From Bartonella sp. AR 15-3 (GTDB lineage Bacteria; Pseudomonadota; Alphaproteobacteria; Rhizobiales; Rhizobiaceae), in NCBI RefSeq assembly GCF_002022445.1, contig NZ_MUYE01000001.1, positions 930,001 to 994,000 on the forward strand: 64,000 nt of DNA, given 5' to 3'. Every line of letters begins with the position of its first letter. The first letter of the stretch is position 1. Below are positions 1 through 10,061 of the stretch, piece by piece. The position numbers were made by a program, and so were the translations under genes. The notes beneath the pieces are model-generated. The model saw nothing but the letters and a program-made list of their open reading frames with translations, was not told the origin of the DNA and ran no database searches.

Positions 1-324
1 TAGGCGCCCCACCTTATAATCAGCCATAATAATAAGAAAAAATGTCAATGGATTAGAAAAAACAGTCCCGATAATTGCTGCAGCAAAATTACCATGTAAA
101 ACCCAAGAAAAAAATGCTGCTAAAATAATGTGCAATCCCAAAAGAGGCGAACAGGCTGTAAAAATACCAATAGAGAACCCCAATGCTACTTCATGGGGCG
201 TTGCTGATATACGTAAAATACGTTTACGTATATAATAAAATAAACGACACAAACTAAACTTACGTCGAATACGCTCTCCAAAATTCATCGCTGTTCGATA
301 ACTAAAAAACATATGGTTACTCAT
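1..324 (-). CDS. DUF2062 domain membrane protein (3' end cut by window edge)
   Basis: The reverse strand translates without interruption from an ATG at 324 to the window edge. The N-terminus begins MSNHMFFSYRTAMNFGERIR, and the rest carries the DUF2062 pattern ATPHEVALGFSIGIFTACSP followed by a hydrophobic stretch and SNPLTF. DUF2062 proteins are small inner-membrane proteins of unknown function. It lies 88 bases downstream of pyrE on the same strand, the order commonly seen in Rhizobiales (pyrE, DUF2062, acpS), so it may be co-transcribed. A second Met at codon 5 is an alternative start. Only about 108 residues are visible. Confidence 0.8.
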   Translation of the reverse strand, partial: MSNHMFFSYRTAMNFGERIRRKFSLCRLFYYIRKRILRISATPHEVALGFSIGIFTACSPLLGLHIILAAFFSWVLHGNFAAAIIGTVFSNPLTFFLIIMADYKVGRL

Positions 325-412
325 ATATACCCTGTACATACTAAATAATACTGATATTTTATTTTATTCAGGTTTACTTTATCAAGCATTTTCATAGAAA
401 AATTAATAAAAA

Positions 413-991
413 TCAAATATTTCGGCTCCCTAGCTTAATCGCTGGAAGTGTAGCAAGCTCAGGAGGTACAGCATTAGCATCATAGGATGCAATTTCATAC
501 TCGGCAAGCGAAATGAGGGGAACTCCTACATTAACCTTACCACCAGATCGATCAAGAATACATGCACTCGCTACCACATTGGCTTTTGCTCCAACCAATG
601 CTTCAATGGTCTCACGAATAGAAAGACCAGTTGTTACAATATCTTCAACAATAACAACCCGTGCACCTTTTTCAATTTCAAAGCGATGTAATTGGAATAT
701 ACCATTCACACGCTCTACCCAAATAGAAGGAACGCAAAGATGACGTGAAGTCTCATACGAAGGAATGAGACCACCGATTGCAGGCCCAGCTATGTAATCA
801 ATTTTTCCTTCCACATATTTCTTAATTTTTTGAGCCAAAGCATGACACAGCTTTTCGGTAAGATCAGCATGCATAAACACTCTTGCCTTCTGTAAATAAG
901 TAGCACTATGACGACCTGATGTTAAAATAAAATGCCCTTCTAAAATAGCATCTGCTTGTCTAAAAATATTAATCACATCTTGTGTATTCAT
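413..991 (-). CDS. pyrE: Orotate phosphoribosyltransferase
   Basis: PyrE transfers the phosphoribosyl group of PRPP to orotate to give OMP, the fifth step of cytosolic UMP synthesis. The PRPP-binding loop is visible as RVVIVEDIVTTGLSIRETIE, with the two acidic residues and TTG typical of type I phosphoribosyltransferases. The N-terminal LTSGRHSATYLQKARV and the IAGPAIGGLIPSY segment also match the family. I prefer the ATG at 991 (192 aa) over the first in-frame ATG at 1012. A purine-rich GAAAGAG lies just upstream of 991, and the longer form would overlap the end of the upstream rsh gene. It is probably transcribed with rpoZ and rsh. Confidence 0.93.
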   Translation of the reverse strand: MNTQDVINIFRQADAILEGHFILTSGRHSATYLQKARVFMHADLTEKLCHALAQKIKKYVEGKIDYIAGPAIGGLIPSYETSRHLCVPSIWVERVNGIFQLHRFEIEKGARVVIVEDIVTTGLSIRETIEALVGAKANVVASACILDRSGGKVNVGVPLISLAEYEIASYDANAVPPELATLPAIKLGSRNI

Positions 992-1004
992 TACAAAATC
1001 TCTT

Positions 1005-3233
1005 TCACCCATAAACCCGATGCACCATATTCACTGATCTTGCTCTTTTTAACTGAGAAAAGATAGAATTTAAATGTTTTAAATCCCAAACTTCAAGATC
1101 AATGATAATTTCTGTAAAATCTATCGCCTTATGAACACAAGATAAATTTTCAATATTGGCATCATTTGCAAAAATAATCTGAGTAATTTCAGCTAAAGAA
1201 CCAGGACTATTTACAGCTACAATATTGACGCGAGCAGGAAAACGTTCATTCATCTCAGAATCAATATCCCAGCGTACATCAATCCATCGTTCTGGTTGAT
1301 CATCATAGGCCATTAAAGCTGAAGATTGTATCGGATAAATAATAATACCTGCACCCGGCTGCATAATACCAATAATTTGATCTCCCGGCACAGCTCCCTC
1401 AGGAGAAAATTGTACTGGAATATCTCCTTTTGTACCTTGAATAGGTAATACTCTATACTTATGTTTCTTCTTTAAATTTTTGTTTTTTTTATTCTCAAGA
1501 ATTTTAAAAATCATATCTTGAGCATTTTCAATATTAAACCAACTTTTCTCCCTAAACTTAAACGATGGCTTTCTCACCACAGAATGATCTTGATAATTTG
1601 GATAAACTGCCTTAACTACATCTATAGCAGCTAATTCACCACGCCCAACAGCTGCTAAAACGTCATTCACGTCCTTACGGGCTAAACGCGGTAAAATTTG
1701 CTTAAGCATATCTTGCGAAAATTGTTTTCCCGCACATTCAAATGAACGTTCAAGAATACGACATCCTAAACCTGAATATTGCTTATGTATTGCTGAACGT
1801 GTCGCTCGACGAATTGCAGAACGTGCCTTGCCTGTTACAACTAGCGATTCCCAGGCTGCTGGTGGAGTTTGAGTTTGCGAACATATAATATTAACTTCAT
1901 CACCATTTTTTAATTTGGTCATTATAGGCATAATACGACCATTGATTTTTACTCCCACACAAGAATTACCAATATCGGTATGTACTGCATAAGCAAAGTC
2001 AATAGGTGTAGCGCCTTTTGGAAACGCAATTAGCTGCCCTTTCGGCGTAAAACAGAAAACTTGATCATGAAAAAGCTCAAGTTTTGTATATTCTAGAAAC
2101 TCTTCCGGATTATGGCCATCTGCCAAAGATTGAATTGTTTGACGCAACCATGCATAAGCATTAGCCTCACTTGATAATCTTGATGTTGAATAATCAGAAC
2201 CATAATCTTTATAAATGGCATGTGCCGCAACACCATATTCAGCAATCCTATCCATTGCACCAGTTCTAATTTGCAATTCAATGCGTTGCCCTGAAGGCCC
2301 AACAATTGTTGTATGAATTGAACGATAATCATTTTGTTTAGGTATAGAAATATAGTCCTTAAAACGCCCAGGAACCATTGGCCACGTAGTGTGTATAATA
2401 CCAAGAGCACGATAACAATTATCCACGCTCTCAACAATTACACGAAACCCAAAAATATCAGATAGTTGTTCAAAAGATAAGATCTTGCTTTCCATTTTAC
2501 GAAAAATTGAATAAGATTTTTTCTGACGACTTTTAACATTGGCTTTAATACCGTTTTTTAAAAAAAGTTTTGTCAATTCTTTTTCAATTGTGGATAGCAA
2601 ATCGCGATTGCGTACTGATAATTCTGAAAGCCTATCAGTAATAGTACGGTAACCCTCTGGATTTAAATAAAAAAAAGAAAGATCCTCTAACTCTTCGCGC
2701 ATATCCTGCATACCCATACGGCCAGCAAGCGGCGCATAAATATCCATTGTCTCCTCAGCAATCCATCGACGCTTATCATCACGCATAACATCAAGGGTAC
2801 GCATATTATGAAGACGATCTGCCAATTTAACTAAAAGAACACGAATATCATCAGAAACAGCAATAAGAAGTTTACGAAGATTTTCTGCTTGCACAGCTTT
2901 CTTCGATACAAGATCAAGCTTATTAAGCTTTGTAAGTGCCTCAACTAATTTACCAATTTCAGATCCAAAAAGTTGATCAATTTCTGCTCTTGTAGCATTT
3001 GTATCTTCAATTGTATCATGCAAAAGAGCGACAGCAATTGTTGCTTCATCTAAGTGCATATCCGTTAAGATAGCAGCAACTTCTAAAGGATGAGAAAAAT
3101 AAAGATCACCTGAAGCACGCTTTTGATGGCGGTGCTTCCTCATTGCATAAACATAGGCTTTATTTAATAAAGCCGCATTTACGTCAGGCTTGTAACGCTG
3201 TACACGCTCAATCAGCTCACACTGACGCATCAT
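1005..3233 (-). CDS. rsh: Bifunctional (p)ppGpp synthetase/hydrolase (RelA/SpoT homologue)
   Basis: The 742-residue product has the long RSH architecture: an N-terminal HD hydrolase domain (HDTIEDT at about residues 72-78), a nucleotidyltransferase synthetase domain around 240-350 (FGFRVIVESVDNCYRALGII, then GPSGQRIELQIRT), a TGS domain near 395-455 (PKGATPIDFAYAVHTDIGN) and a C-terminal ACT domain. Such enzymes make (p)ppGpp from GTP/GDP and ATP and also degrade it. Alphaproteobacteria usually have this single enzyme for the stringent response. The HD motif is intact, which argues for hydrolase activity. It follows rpoZ on the same strand. TGAGGAT precedes the double ATG at 3233/3230. Confidence 0.94.
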   Translation of the reverse strand: MMRQCELIERVQRYKPDVNAALLNKAYVYAMRKHRHQKRASGDLYFSHPLEVAAILTDMHLDEATIAVALLHDTIEDTNATRAEIDQLFGSEIGKLVEALTKLNKLDLVSKKAVQAENLRKLLIAVSDDIRVLLVKLADRLHNMRTLDVMRDDKRRWIAEETMDIYAPLAGRMGMQDMREELEDLSFFYLNPEGYRTITDRLSELSVRNRDLLSTIEKELTKLFLKNGIKANVKSRQKKSYSIFRKMESKILSFEQLSDIFGFRVIVESVDNCYRALGIIHTTWPMVPGRFKDYISIPKQNDYRSIHTTIVGPSGQRIELQIRTGAMDRIAEYGVAAHAIYKDYGSDYSTSRLSSEANAYAWLRQTIQSLADGHNPEEFLEYTKLELFHDQVFCFTPKGQLIAFPKGATPIDFAYAVHTDIGNSCVGVKINGRIMPIMTKLKNGDEVNIICSQTQTPPAAWESLVVTGKARSAIRRATRSAIHKQYSGLGCRILERSFECAGKQFSQDMLKQILPRLARKDVNDVLAAVGRGELAAIDVVKAVYPNYQDHSVVRKPSFKFREKSWFNIENAQDMIFKILENKKNKNLKKKHKYRVLPIQGTKGDIPVQFSPEGAVPGDQIIGIMQPGAGIIIYPIQSSALMAYDDQPERWIDVRWDIDSEMNERFPARVNIVAVNSPGSLAEITQIIFANDANIENLSCVHKAIDFTEIIIDLEVWDLKHLNSIFSQLKRARSVNMVHRVYG

Positions 3234-3351
3234 ATAGATATATCCTCAGAAATTTCGTAATTGAATTATTATTGAATACCTTACTACTAAAAGAAAAAAT
3301 AAATCCACCAAATGATAATCTATGTATTACTTTTTCACTAAGATACGATCA

Positions 3352-3750
3352 TTAATAATCATCATTTTTCTCTGGCACAACTAAACTTTCAATACCTGCC
3401 AAAAGCTCTTCTTCTGACATGTAATCAAATGAACCACTAGTCTCTTCTGATGAAGAGCCCAAAATATCTCCGGCTTCACCTGAGTGAGAAATAAACTCCA
3501 TTGTTCCCTCTGGTTCATCGACTTCTACATGCTTTTGCAAAGAATGAATAAGATCTTCTTTTAAATCAGCGGGGGATAAAGTTTTATCTGCTATTTCACG
3601 CAAAGCAACAACTGGATTTTTATCATTATCACGATCAATTGTAATCTGTGCACCTTGTGAAATCTGACGAGCCCGGTGCCCAGCTAAAAGCACCAACTCA
3701 AAACGATTATCAACCTTATCAATACAATCTTCTACTGTTACACGGGCCAT
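3352..3750 (-). CDS. rpoZ: RNA polymerase omega subunit
   Basis: The 132-residue protein begins [20 protein letters not shown] and contains [19 protein letters not shown], the hallmark of omega, which helps assemble the beta-prime subunit into RNA polymerase. The acidic C-terminal tail (about residues 85-132) is typical of the longer alphaproteobacterial omega. It is the first gene of an rpoZ-rsh-pyrE run; the rpoZ-rsh pairing is widely conserved and couples polymerase with ppGpp synthesis. A possible sigma-70 promoter lies about 45 bases upstream. Confidence 0.95.
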   Translation of the reverse strand: MARVTVEDCIDKVDNRFELVLLAGHRARQISQGAQITIDRDNDKNPVVALREIADKTLSPADLKEDLIHSLQKHVEVDEPEGTMEFISHSGEAGDILGSSSEETSGSFDYMSEEELLAGIESLVVPEKNDDY

Positions 3751-3794
3751 TCATGTCCCTTTCTTCAAGGTTCAAAAATTAATGATTGCCGCAG

Positions 3795-3824
3795 AGTATA
3801 TACAATAATCAAAACAAAAAACAA
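3795..3824 (-). promoter_or_regulatory. Possible sigma-70 promoter of rpoZ-rsh-pyrE
   Basis: On the reverse strand a TTGTTT hexamer and a TATACT hexamer are separated by 18 bases, about 45 bases before the rpoZ ATG. The match is fair, but the region is AT-rich, so chance matches are common. Confidence 0.3.
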
Positions 3825-4625
3825 GAAAAACAACATATACCTTATTATTTTTTCTCAATACATCAAAACTCTTGAAAAAATTTAAGTTTACAAAGACACG
3901 AAAATCCCTAAGTTTTTAACAATAAAATAATCTCAAACTATTGCATTCTTAATAACACAGTGATTATCATAATTAAAGAAAATGGATTGTACAAAAAAAT
4001 AAGCGCGTTTATCAAAAAAAATTACAATAACGCATTGCTATATCCCTTCTCTCTACGTTCATAAAAATTTACTTAAAATATAATGAAAACTGATTGCAGA
4101 GAATAAAGCTTTAATCAACTTTATGAATATAATAGACTACTATAAACACTATATAAAAGGCTATTAGGCATAAATATCCAAACCTTTTTTCATCGTTAAC
4201 TAAACATACCTAATCCACAAGAATCTTTAAAAGATATAATTTTTAAATCCAGAACTATACAAAAAATTAGGTTTACTATAATTAAGGAAATAACATGTCC
4301 TTTTTCAGAAGAGAAAAAACTTAATGAAGCACTCACAATAATATACTATCTATCAATCTCTAGCTCTAGATTAAGTCATCAACATCACGGATTTTATAGA
4401 AAGAGTTTCAAACTCATTTGATACTATATCAGTCAATGTATTGGCAACTAATCATAGCAATACATGTTCTCCCTATTATACAATCAGCAACAAATTCATC
4501 TTAATCTATTGTGAAAAAATCTTTGTAGACATATTATAAGATTGTTTACGAAAATATACTCTACTGAATATGAAATAAAATAACTTAAAAGATTTTTGAT
4601 AAAACATAATTGGTCCCTGCAATCT
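3825..4625. other. Long AT-rich intergenic region, no gene recognised
   Basis: About 800 bases between the rpoZ promoter region and the uracil-DNA glycosylase gene. No convincing coding frame, tRNA or strong terminator was seen. Long non-coding, AT-rich spacers are usual in Bartonella genomes and are often read as decayed genes. I could not identify a remnant here. Confidence 0.5.
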
Positions 4626-5294
4626 ATGAATAGTAAATTAACATCATTGTGCCCAGAACCGCCCCTAAATTGTAATTTATGTCCTCGCCTAAACAACTTT
4701 ATCGCTGACTGGCGTATTAAAGAGCCTCATTGGCACAATGCACCTGTCAGTCCATTTTTCCCTCATAAAGGAGCTGCAACAACACGCCTTCTAATCGTCG
4801 GACTTGCTCCTGGATTACGTGGTGCAAACCGAACTGGACGTCCTTTCACAGGCGATTATGCTGGACATCTCCTTTATTCCACTTTAAAAAAATTTGGTTT
4901 TGCTCAAGGTACCTTTGCAGAAAGAGCAGATGATACCCTCGAGCTCATCGATGCCGCAATTGTTAATTCAGTACGTTGTGTCCCACCAGAGAATAAACCC
5001 ACTAGCGCCGAGATCAACACTTGTCGGAATTTTTTTTCACCTCTTTTAACAAATCTTCCTCAACTTAAAGCCATCATTACTCTTGGCAGCATCGCTCATA
5101 ACTCCACTATACGAGCTTTAAACGCAAAAATCTTAGCACACCCTTTTGGTCATGGAAAAATCAGTGATATAGGTAGACTACGTATTTTTTCAAGCTATCA
5201 CTGTTCACGCTATAATACTAATACCGGTCGCTTGACAGATACTATGTTTTATCAAGTCTTCCAAGCTGCAAAAACCTATTTAAATCAATGTTGA
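4626..5294 (+). CDS. Uracil-DNA glycosylase, family 5 (UDGb type)
   Basis: The protein (222 aa from the ATG at 4626) carries the family-5 active-site segment GLAPGLRGANRTGRPFTGDY and the second motif SYHCSRYNTNTGRLT. N-terminal cysteines (LCPEPPLNCNLC) and a later cysteine in VRCVPPENK fit the 4Fe-4S cluster of families 4 and 5. The family removes uracil, and often other deaminated bases, from DNA in base-excision repair. The frame also opens ten codons earlier with TTG at 4596; I prefer the ATG because homologous proteins begin close to the first cysteine, although neither start has a strong ribosome-binding site. It converges with smpB. Confidence 0.85.
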   Translation: MNSKLTSLCPEPPLNCNLCPRLNNFIADWRIKEPHWHNAPVSPFFPHKGAATTRLLIVGLAPGLRGANRTGRPFTGDYAGHLLYSTLKKFGFAQGTFAERADDTLELIDAAIVNSVRCVPPENKPTSAEINTCRNFFSPLLTNLPQLKAIITLGSIAHNSTIRALNAKILAHPFGHGKISDIGRLRIFSSYHCSRYNTNTGRLTDTMFYQVFQAAKTYLNQC

Positions 5295-5330
5295 AATCCC
5301 TCTAACCAAAATATGTAAATTGCTTTCCTA

Positions 5331-5810
5331 TTATCCATGCCTTCTCAAAAGCCGTGCCTTTTCACGCCCCCAATCCCGTTTTTTCTCCGTTTCACGTTTA
5401 TCATGAAGTTTTTTACCACGCGTCAAAGCAATCTCCAGTTTAACACGCCCCTGCTCATTAAAATAAAGTTTAAGTGGAATAATCGTCATACCCTCACGAG
5501 AAGCTGCATTAAAAAAACGTGCCATTTCACGCTTTGAAAGTAATAATTTACGTAAACGACGTGCCTCATGATTAAAACGATTCGCTTGTGTATATTCAGG
5601 AATATGAGAATTAATCAACCATAATTCCCCCTTTTCAAAACCAGCATAACTTTCAGAAATATTAGCATGACTGGAACGTAAAGACTTAACCTCTGTTCCT
5701 TGAAGAACAATACCGACCTCAAGAGTATCAAGAATTTCAAAATTGAAATGTGCTTTACGATTATCTGCGATAACTTTTCGTATTGATGCAGTCTTTTTTT
5801 TGTTGTTCAT
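5331..5810 (-). CDS. smpB: SsrA-binding protein SmpB
   Basis: The 159-residue product shows the SmpB core: [20 protein letters not shown], then [20 protein letters not shown], and a basic C-terminal tail ([20 protein letters not shown]) that enters the ribosomal A site/mRNA channel. SmpB binds tmRNA and delivers it to stalled ribosomes for trans-translation. It begins 18 bases after dapA on the same strand, so the two are probably co-transcribed, as in other Rhizobiales. No tmRNA gene was recognised in this window. Confidence 0.95.
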   Translation of the reverse strand: MNNKKKTASIRKVIADNRKAHFNFEILDTLEVGIVLQGTEVKSLRSSHANISESYAGFEKGELWLINSHIPEYTQANRFNHEARRLRKLLLSKREMARFFNAASREGMTIIPLKLYFNEQGRVKLEIALTRGKKLHDKRETEKKRDWGREKARLLRRHG

Positions 5811-5828
5811 GGCTATTTCAACACCATT

Positions 5829-6713
5829 TTATTCTTTAATAAGACCTGCATATTGTAAAGCAGAATCAATAATCTTCTTTGTAGTATCTTCTAATGGAAC
5901 AATCGGTAAACGAACAATATCACTACAAAGCCCTAATTTTGCAGCAGCATATTTAATACCTGCCGGATTGGGTTCAATAAATATTCCGCGATTGAGGGGC
6001 ATTAAACGATTATTTAATTCTAAGGCTGTATTATAATCACCACGATGACAAGCAGTATAAAGTTCTGCGCAAAGCTTTGGAGCAACATTGGATACAACTG
6101 AAACACACCCTACACCTCCATGTGCATTAAAACCTAGCGCTGTTCTATCATCACCGGAGAGCTGTATAAAATTCTGACCACATTTTTCTCGTTGTTCACT
6201 TACACGCTCAATTTTACCTGTTGCATCCTTGATACCAATGATATTTTTAAAATCCTGACAAAGATTTTTCATAGTTTCTACAGCGATATCAACAACAGAG
6301 CGCCCAGGAATATTGTAAATAACAATGGGAATAGAAATAGCTTTCGCAACAGCAGAAAAATGAGCATATAATCCCTTTTGATTAGGCTTATTATAATAAG
6401 GAGTTACCACTAATACTGCGTCTGCACCTACTCTCTCTGCATGCTGTGCAAGCTTCATAGCCTCATCTGTGCTATTTGATCCTGCCCCAGCAACAACAGG
6501 AACGCGTTTAGCAACTTGCTTAACACATAATTCTACAACTCGCTTATGTTCTTCATGACTTAAAGTCGCTGACTCGCCTGTTGTTCCAACGGGACTCACA
6601 CCGTGAATACCTTGTTCAATTTGCCATTCAACGAAATTGCAAAATGACTTTTCATCAATAACACCATCTTCATTAAACGGTGTAATCAATGCAGTTAGTG
6701 CTCCCTTGAGCAT
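5829..6713 (-). CDS. dapA: 4-hydroxy-tetrahydrodipicolinate synthase
   Basis: DapA condenses pyruvate with aspartate-4-semialdehyde, the first committed step of the diaminopimelate/lysine pathway. The 294-residue protein has PVGTTGES (Thr44-Thr45), the catalytic Tyr133 in [10 protein letters not shown] and the Schiff-base Lys162 in IGIKDATG. Its length is that of the standard TIM-barrel enzyme. The substrate supplier asd lies elsewhere in the window (17548-18579). The gene diverges from the lytic transglycosylase and leads into smpB. Confidence 0.96.
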   Translation of the reverse strand: MLKGALTALITPFNEDGVIDEKSFCNFVEWQIEQGIHGVSPVGTTGESATLSHEEHKRVVELCVKQVAKRVPVVAGAGSNSTDEAMKLAQHAERVGADAVLVVTPYYNKPNQKGLYAHFSAVAKAISIPIVIYNIPGRSVVDIAVETMKNLCQDFKNIIGIKDATGKIERVSEQREKCGQNFIQLSGDDRTALGFNAHGGVGCVSVVSNVAPKLCAELYTACHRGDYNTALELNNRLMPLNRGIFIEPNPAGIKYAAAKLGLCSDIVRLPIVPLEDTTKKIIDSALQYAGLIKE

Positions 6714-6967
6714 AATAAACTCCCGATAATATTTAACTTTATTTTATTTTCAATAGTCACCTTATTACAAAACATAGTCTTGCTCTATAGCCAAAGCAAG
6801 TTGAATTTCATAAAGATCTTACAATATTAATCTATATTATTAATCTATATTTTCTGTACGCTGAACATTTCTTAAAAACACAACCAATCCGTTAACATGT
6901 CTTTCATGCTTCTCTTTTAAAATTATAAAATGTTGCCTAAAAAGCAATATCTAAAGGTCTTTCCTCC

Positions 6968-9082
6968 ATGCGTATAATCTCTGCTCACTTTTTTGTATTA
7001 ATCTTTATTATACTCAAATCGGTAGCTATAATTTTACTCTCAAACGCCTCAGCACAAGCAGTTCTTCTACCACAAAATGGGCCAATCCCTTTAGTTCATC
7101 CTCATTCTCTTACGACCATAAAAAAACTTAAAAAATCTTTTGAGCCTATTCATCCTATAAATAATAATACCCCAACAAGAATTAATATTACTAGAACTAG
7201 TCAACTTAAATTCGGCTTAGATACTCTTTCAAACAAAAATATTACAAAAACAATAGCAGTTCGCAATACAATGCCTCAAAACAGTCTTGATCGCCATATC
7301 TTAACGTGGGCAATCAATACATCATATCAAACGAATATACCAAGCTCTGAAATATTAAGTGCCATCAATGAATTAAAAGATTGGCCAGGTATGAATATAA
7401 TGAAAAGCAATGCTGAACGTGCCTTCATTAATGAAAACAATTCTACACAAGCTATTATTCAAAAATTTATTCACCACTCCCCCCTCACAGTACAAGGAAT
7501 GGCTGCACTTGCTAAAGCCCTTATCGCAACTGGGCAAACCACCCGTGCGCGACAAATCATTGCGCCATGGTGGCATACAGTACAGCTCAATGCTCAAGAA
7601 GAAGATCTTATTCTTAAAAATGCAAGCACTGCATTAAAACCTAGTGATCATTTAAAACGTATGAAGATTATGCTTTATGCAAATCGTATCGATTCAGCCC
7701 AGCGAATTGCAAAATTAGCCTATGCTCAATCTCTCTTTAATGCTTTTGCTGCTGTTGAAAAAAATGAGCCCCAAGCCGCACAAAAACTAAAAGCTGTTGA
7801 TCAATCATGGAGAAAAGATCCTCTCTTACAATTTGCTAAAATTCGTTATTTTCGACGAACTGGACAATACCATACTGCTGCACAACTCATGATGCGAGCA
7901 CCGCGAGATGCAATAAATCTGATTAACCCTGATGCATGGTGGATAGAACGACGTGTTCTTTCTCGAGAAATGCTTGACTTAAACAAACCTAAAATCGCTT
8001 ATCAACTTGTTTCAGCTCATATTGGAGGAACATCTTCATTAGAAATTGATGCTGCATTTCATGCAGGATGGTATGCACTTCGGTTTTTGCATAATCCCAA
8101 GACAGCAATGCACCATTTTGCGCGTATTTCTCAACTCTCTTCTTCTCCTCTCTCAACATCCCGTGGCTATTACTGGATGGGGCGAACAGCAGAAGCCTTA
8201 GGTGAACATAAAAATGCTCAGCATTATTTTCACCGTGCTGCTCATTTTAGTACAACTTATTATGGTCAATTAGCAGCTTCTCGACTTAACAAAAAAAAAC
8301 TTGAAATTCATTTTCCTAAACCAACAATGAATGAACGACAAAGTTTTAGTGCACGAAAAGGTGTCCACGTTATCCAAAGGCTTGAAGCTGCTGGCTATGC
8401 TAATCTCGCTAAAATTTTTTATCAAGAACTCAGCAAAACAATAGAAAACTCTGGTGAACTAGCTCTTTTGGCTGTTATGTCAGAAAAAAATGGTGACTAT
8501 TATACCAGCCTCAAAATTGGTAAAACTGCTGCTTTTCAAGGTAAGGCTGTCAGTGCTCTTTCTCATCCTATCGGTGCTATTCCAACATCCATCAACATTT
8601 CTGCAACAAAAAAAGCACTCATCTACGCCATTGCACGCCAAGAAAGCGAATTTAATCCTATCGCTATATCAAAAGCAGGAGCTCAAGGTATGTTACAATT
8701 GCTGCCTACCACAGCAAGAGCATTAGCTAAAAAACATTCAATAGCGTGGTCTCACAAAAAATTTAGCAGTGATGTCAGTTATAATACTATATTAGGCGCT
8801 CATTTTTTAAGTGAACAATTAGAACGTTTTAACGGATCTTATATATTGGCTCTTATTAGCTATAATGCAGGCTTTCGTCGTGCAAATGAATGGATAAAAC
8901 GTTATGGTGATCCTAGAGGACAATCTCTTGATAATGTTGTCGATTGGATTGAACGTATTCCCTATACAGAAACGCGTAACTATGTGATGCGTGTTATAGA
9001 AAATTATGAAATTTACAAAGCGCGCCTCACTGGAACAACAGATATCAAGTCTGATCTCGTTGCTGGTTACAAAAAACCATAA
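6968..9082 (+). CDS. Soluble lytic murein transglycosylase (Slt70-like)
   Basis: This 704-residue periplasmic enzyme starts with a hydrophobic signal segment ending in LLSNASAQA. A long helical, TPR-like superhelix follows (about 60-530), and then a C-terminal SLT domain with IARQESEFNPIAISKAGAQG, where Glu559 is the expected catalytic acid, plus GMLQLLP and ISYNAGFRRAN. Such enzymes cleave the MurNAc-GlcNAc bond to form 1,6-anhydro-muropeptides during wall remodelling. In Rhizobiales an Slt gene commonly lies next to dapA on the opposite strand, as here. The ATG at 6968 follows CTTTCCTCC, which has no clear Shine-Dalgarno match. Confidence 0.9.
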   Translation: MRIISAHFFVLIFIILKSVAIILLSNASAQAVLLPQNGPIPLVHPHSLTTIKKLKKSFEPIHPINNNTPTRINITRTSQLKFGLDTLSNKNITKTIAVRNTMPQNSLDRHILTWAINTSYQTNIPSSEILSAINELKDWPGMNIMKSNAERAFINENNSTQAIIQKFIHHSPLTVQGMAALAKALIATGQTTRARQIIAPWWHTVQLNAQEEDLILKNASTALKPSDHLKRMKIMLYANRIDSAQRIAKLAYAQSLFNAFAAVEKNEPQAAQKLKAVDQSWRKDPLLQFAKIRYFRRTGQYHTAAQLMMRAPRDAINLINPDAWWIERRVLSREMLDLNKPKIAYQLVSAHIGGTSSLEIDAAFHAGWYALRFLHNPKTAMHHFARISQLSSSPLSTSRGYYWMGRTAEALGEHKNAQHYFHRAAHFSTTYYGQLAASRLNKKKLEIHFPKPTMNERQSFSARKGVHVIQRLEAAGYANLAKIFYQELSKTIENSGELALLAVMSEKNGDYYTSLKIGKTAAFQGKAVSALSHPIGAIPTSINISATKKALIYAIARQESEFNPIAISKAGAQGMLQLLPTTARALAKKHSIAWSHKKFSSDVSYNTILGAHFLSEQLERFNGSYILALISYNAGFRRANEWIKRYGDPRGQSLDNVVDWIERIPYTETRNYVMRVIENYEIYKARLTGTTDIKSDLVAGYKKP

Positions 9083-10061
9083 ACTCTCATAGATTTCAAA
9101 ATAAACAAACACAAAGTCATATATGTGATTGCTTTTGAAATGTTTAATAAAGTTCGAATATCCCTCTAGTTCATAGCGGTGATATCTTTTATTATATTAT
9201 TGGCCTAATTTGAAGAATATACTTTAACTTTTACCTGTAAATTAAGAATCTACTTCTAATGCAGTGATACACTGAAACAGTTTAGAGCTCTCACTGCTAT
9301 TCTAACTTTATATATAACAGATTGAAATGAAAATGTTACATACATCAATTTAGCCTATCTCTACAACAGAGAGGCAACCTAATTTTTAAAAACATGATCA
9401 AAATAACAGCAATGTCCAACCTTATTACCTTTTTAAGTTCAATTTTACGGCTTTAAAAATTATCTAAAGCAATATTTAAAATAATTAAGATTGCCAATAA
9501 CTGCACATTTTTTCGTATTTTTTAAGAGAACCGTATTTCTTATGAAAAAACAGTGCACAATCACTTTACAAATCTGTTTTAAAAGATCTTACATTTTCTC
9601 TTAAACCTATTTCTTAACACCATCCATGGAAAATATAACGCAAACTCAACTGGATTGTTACCACCTTTATATTTATGAAGCAAAAACCAATATCACCATT
9701 ACTTCTATATTTTATTTTCTTATAATATTATAACTATACAGATATCTCCTAAAAGGTATTGCAAAATTCTTTTCCAAATAATTTATCATCTATTATTTTT
9801 TCTTATAACATTTAGATACATGTTTTTTGCTTCAAAGATAAATTGAAATAAAAAACATTTTTCCAGTATGAACTATTATTTAAAGAAAATAATACTTTTA
9901 TTCATTATATCAAAATTGCATCTCTCACTTTAATAATTGCTTTCACCACTTATATATTTCATAAAGATAATATTCGCATTTTTGTGTATTATAGGCATAG
10001 TTATAAGGATAATAATTTAAAAGGGAATTCATATCTTATTATATAGAGATAGGATTACAAA
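9083..10061. other. 979-base intergenic region, no gene recognised
   Basis: An AT-rich spacer between the lytic transglycosylase and alr. All frames are heavily interrupted, and I saw no tRNA, repeat or strong hairpin terminator. It is unusually long and may hold the remains of a lost gene, but I recognise no remnant. Confidence 0.5.

Noticed and set aside
2093-2437. A 114-codon reverse-strand frame inside rsh
   Set aside because: It lies entirely within the conserved synthetase/TGS coding sequence in another frame and resembles no family.
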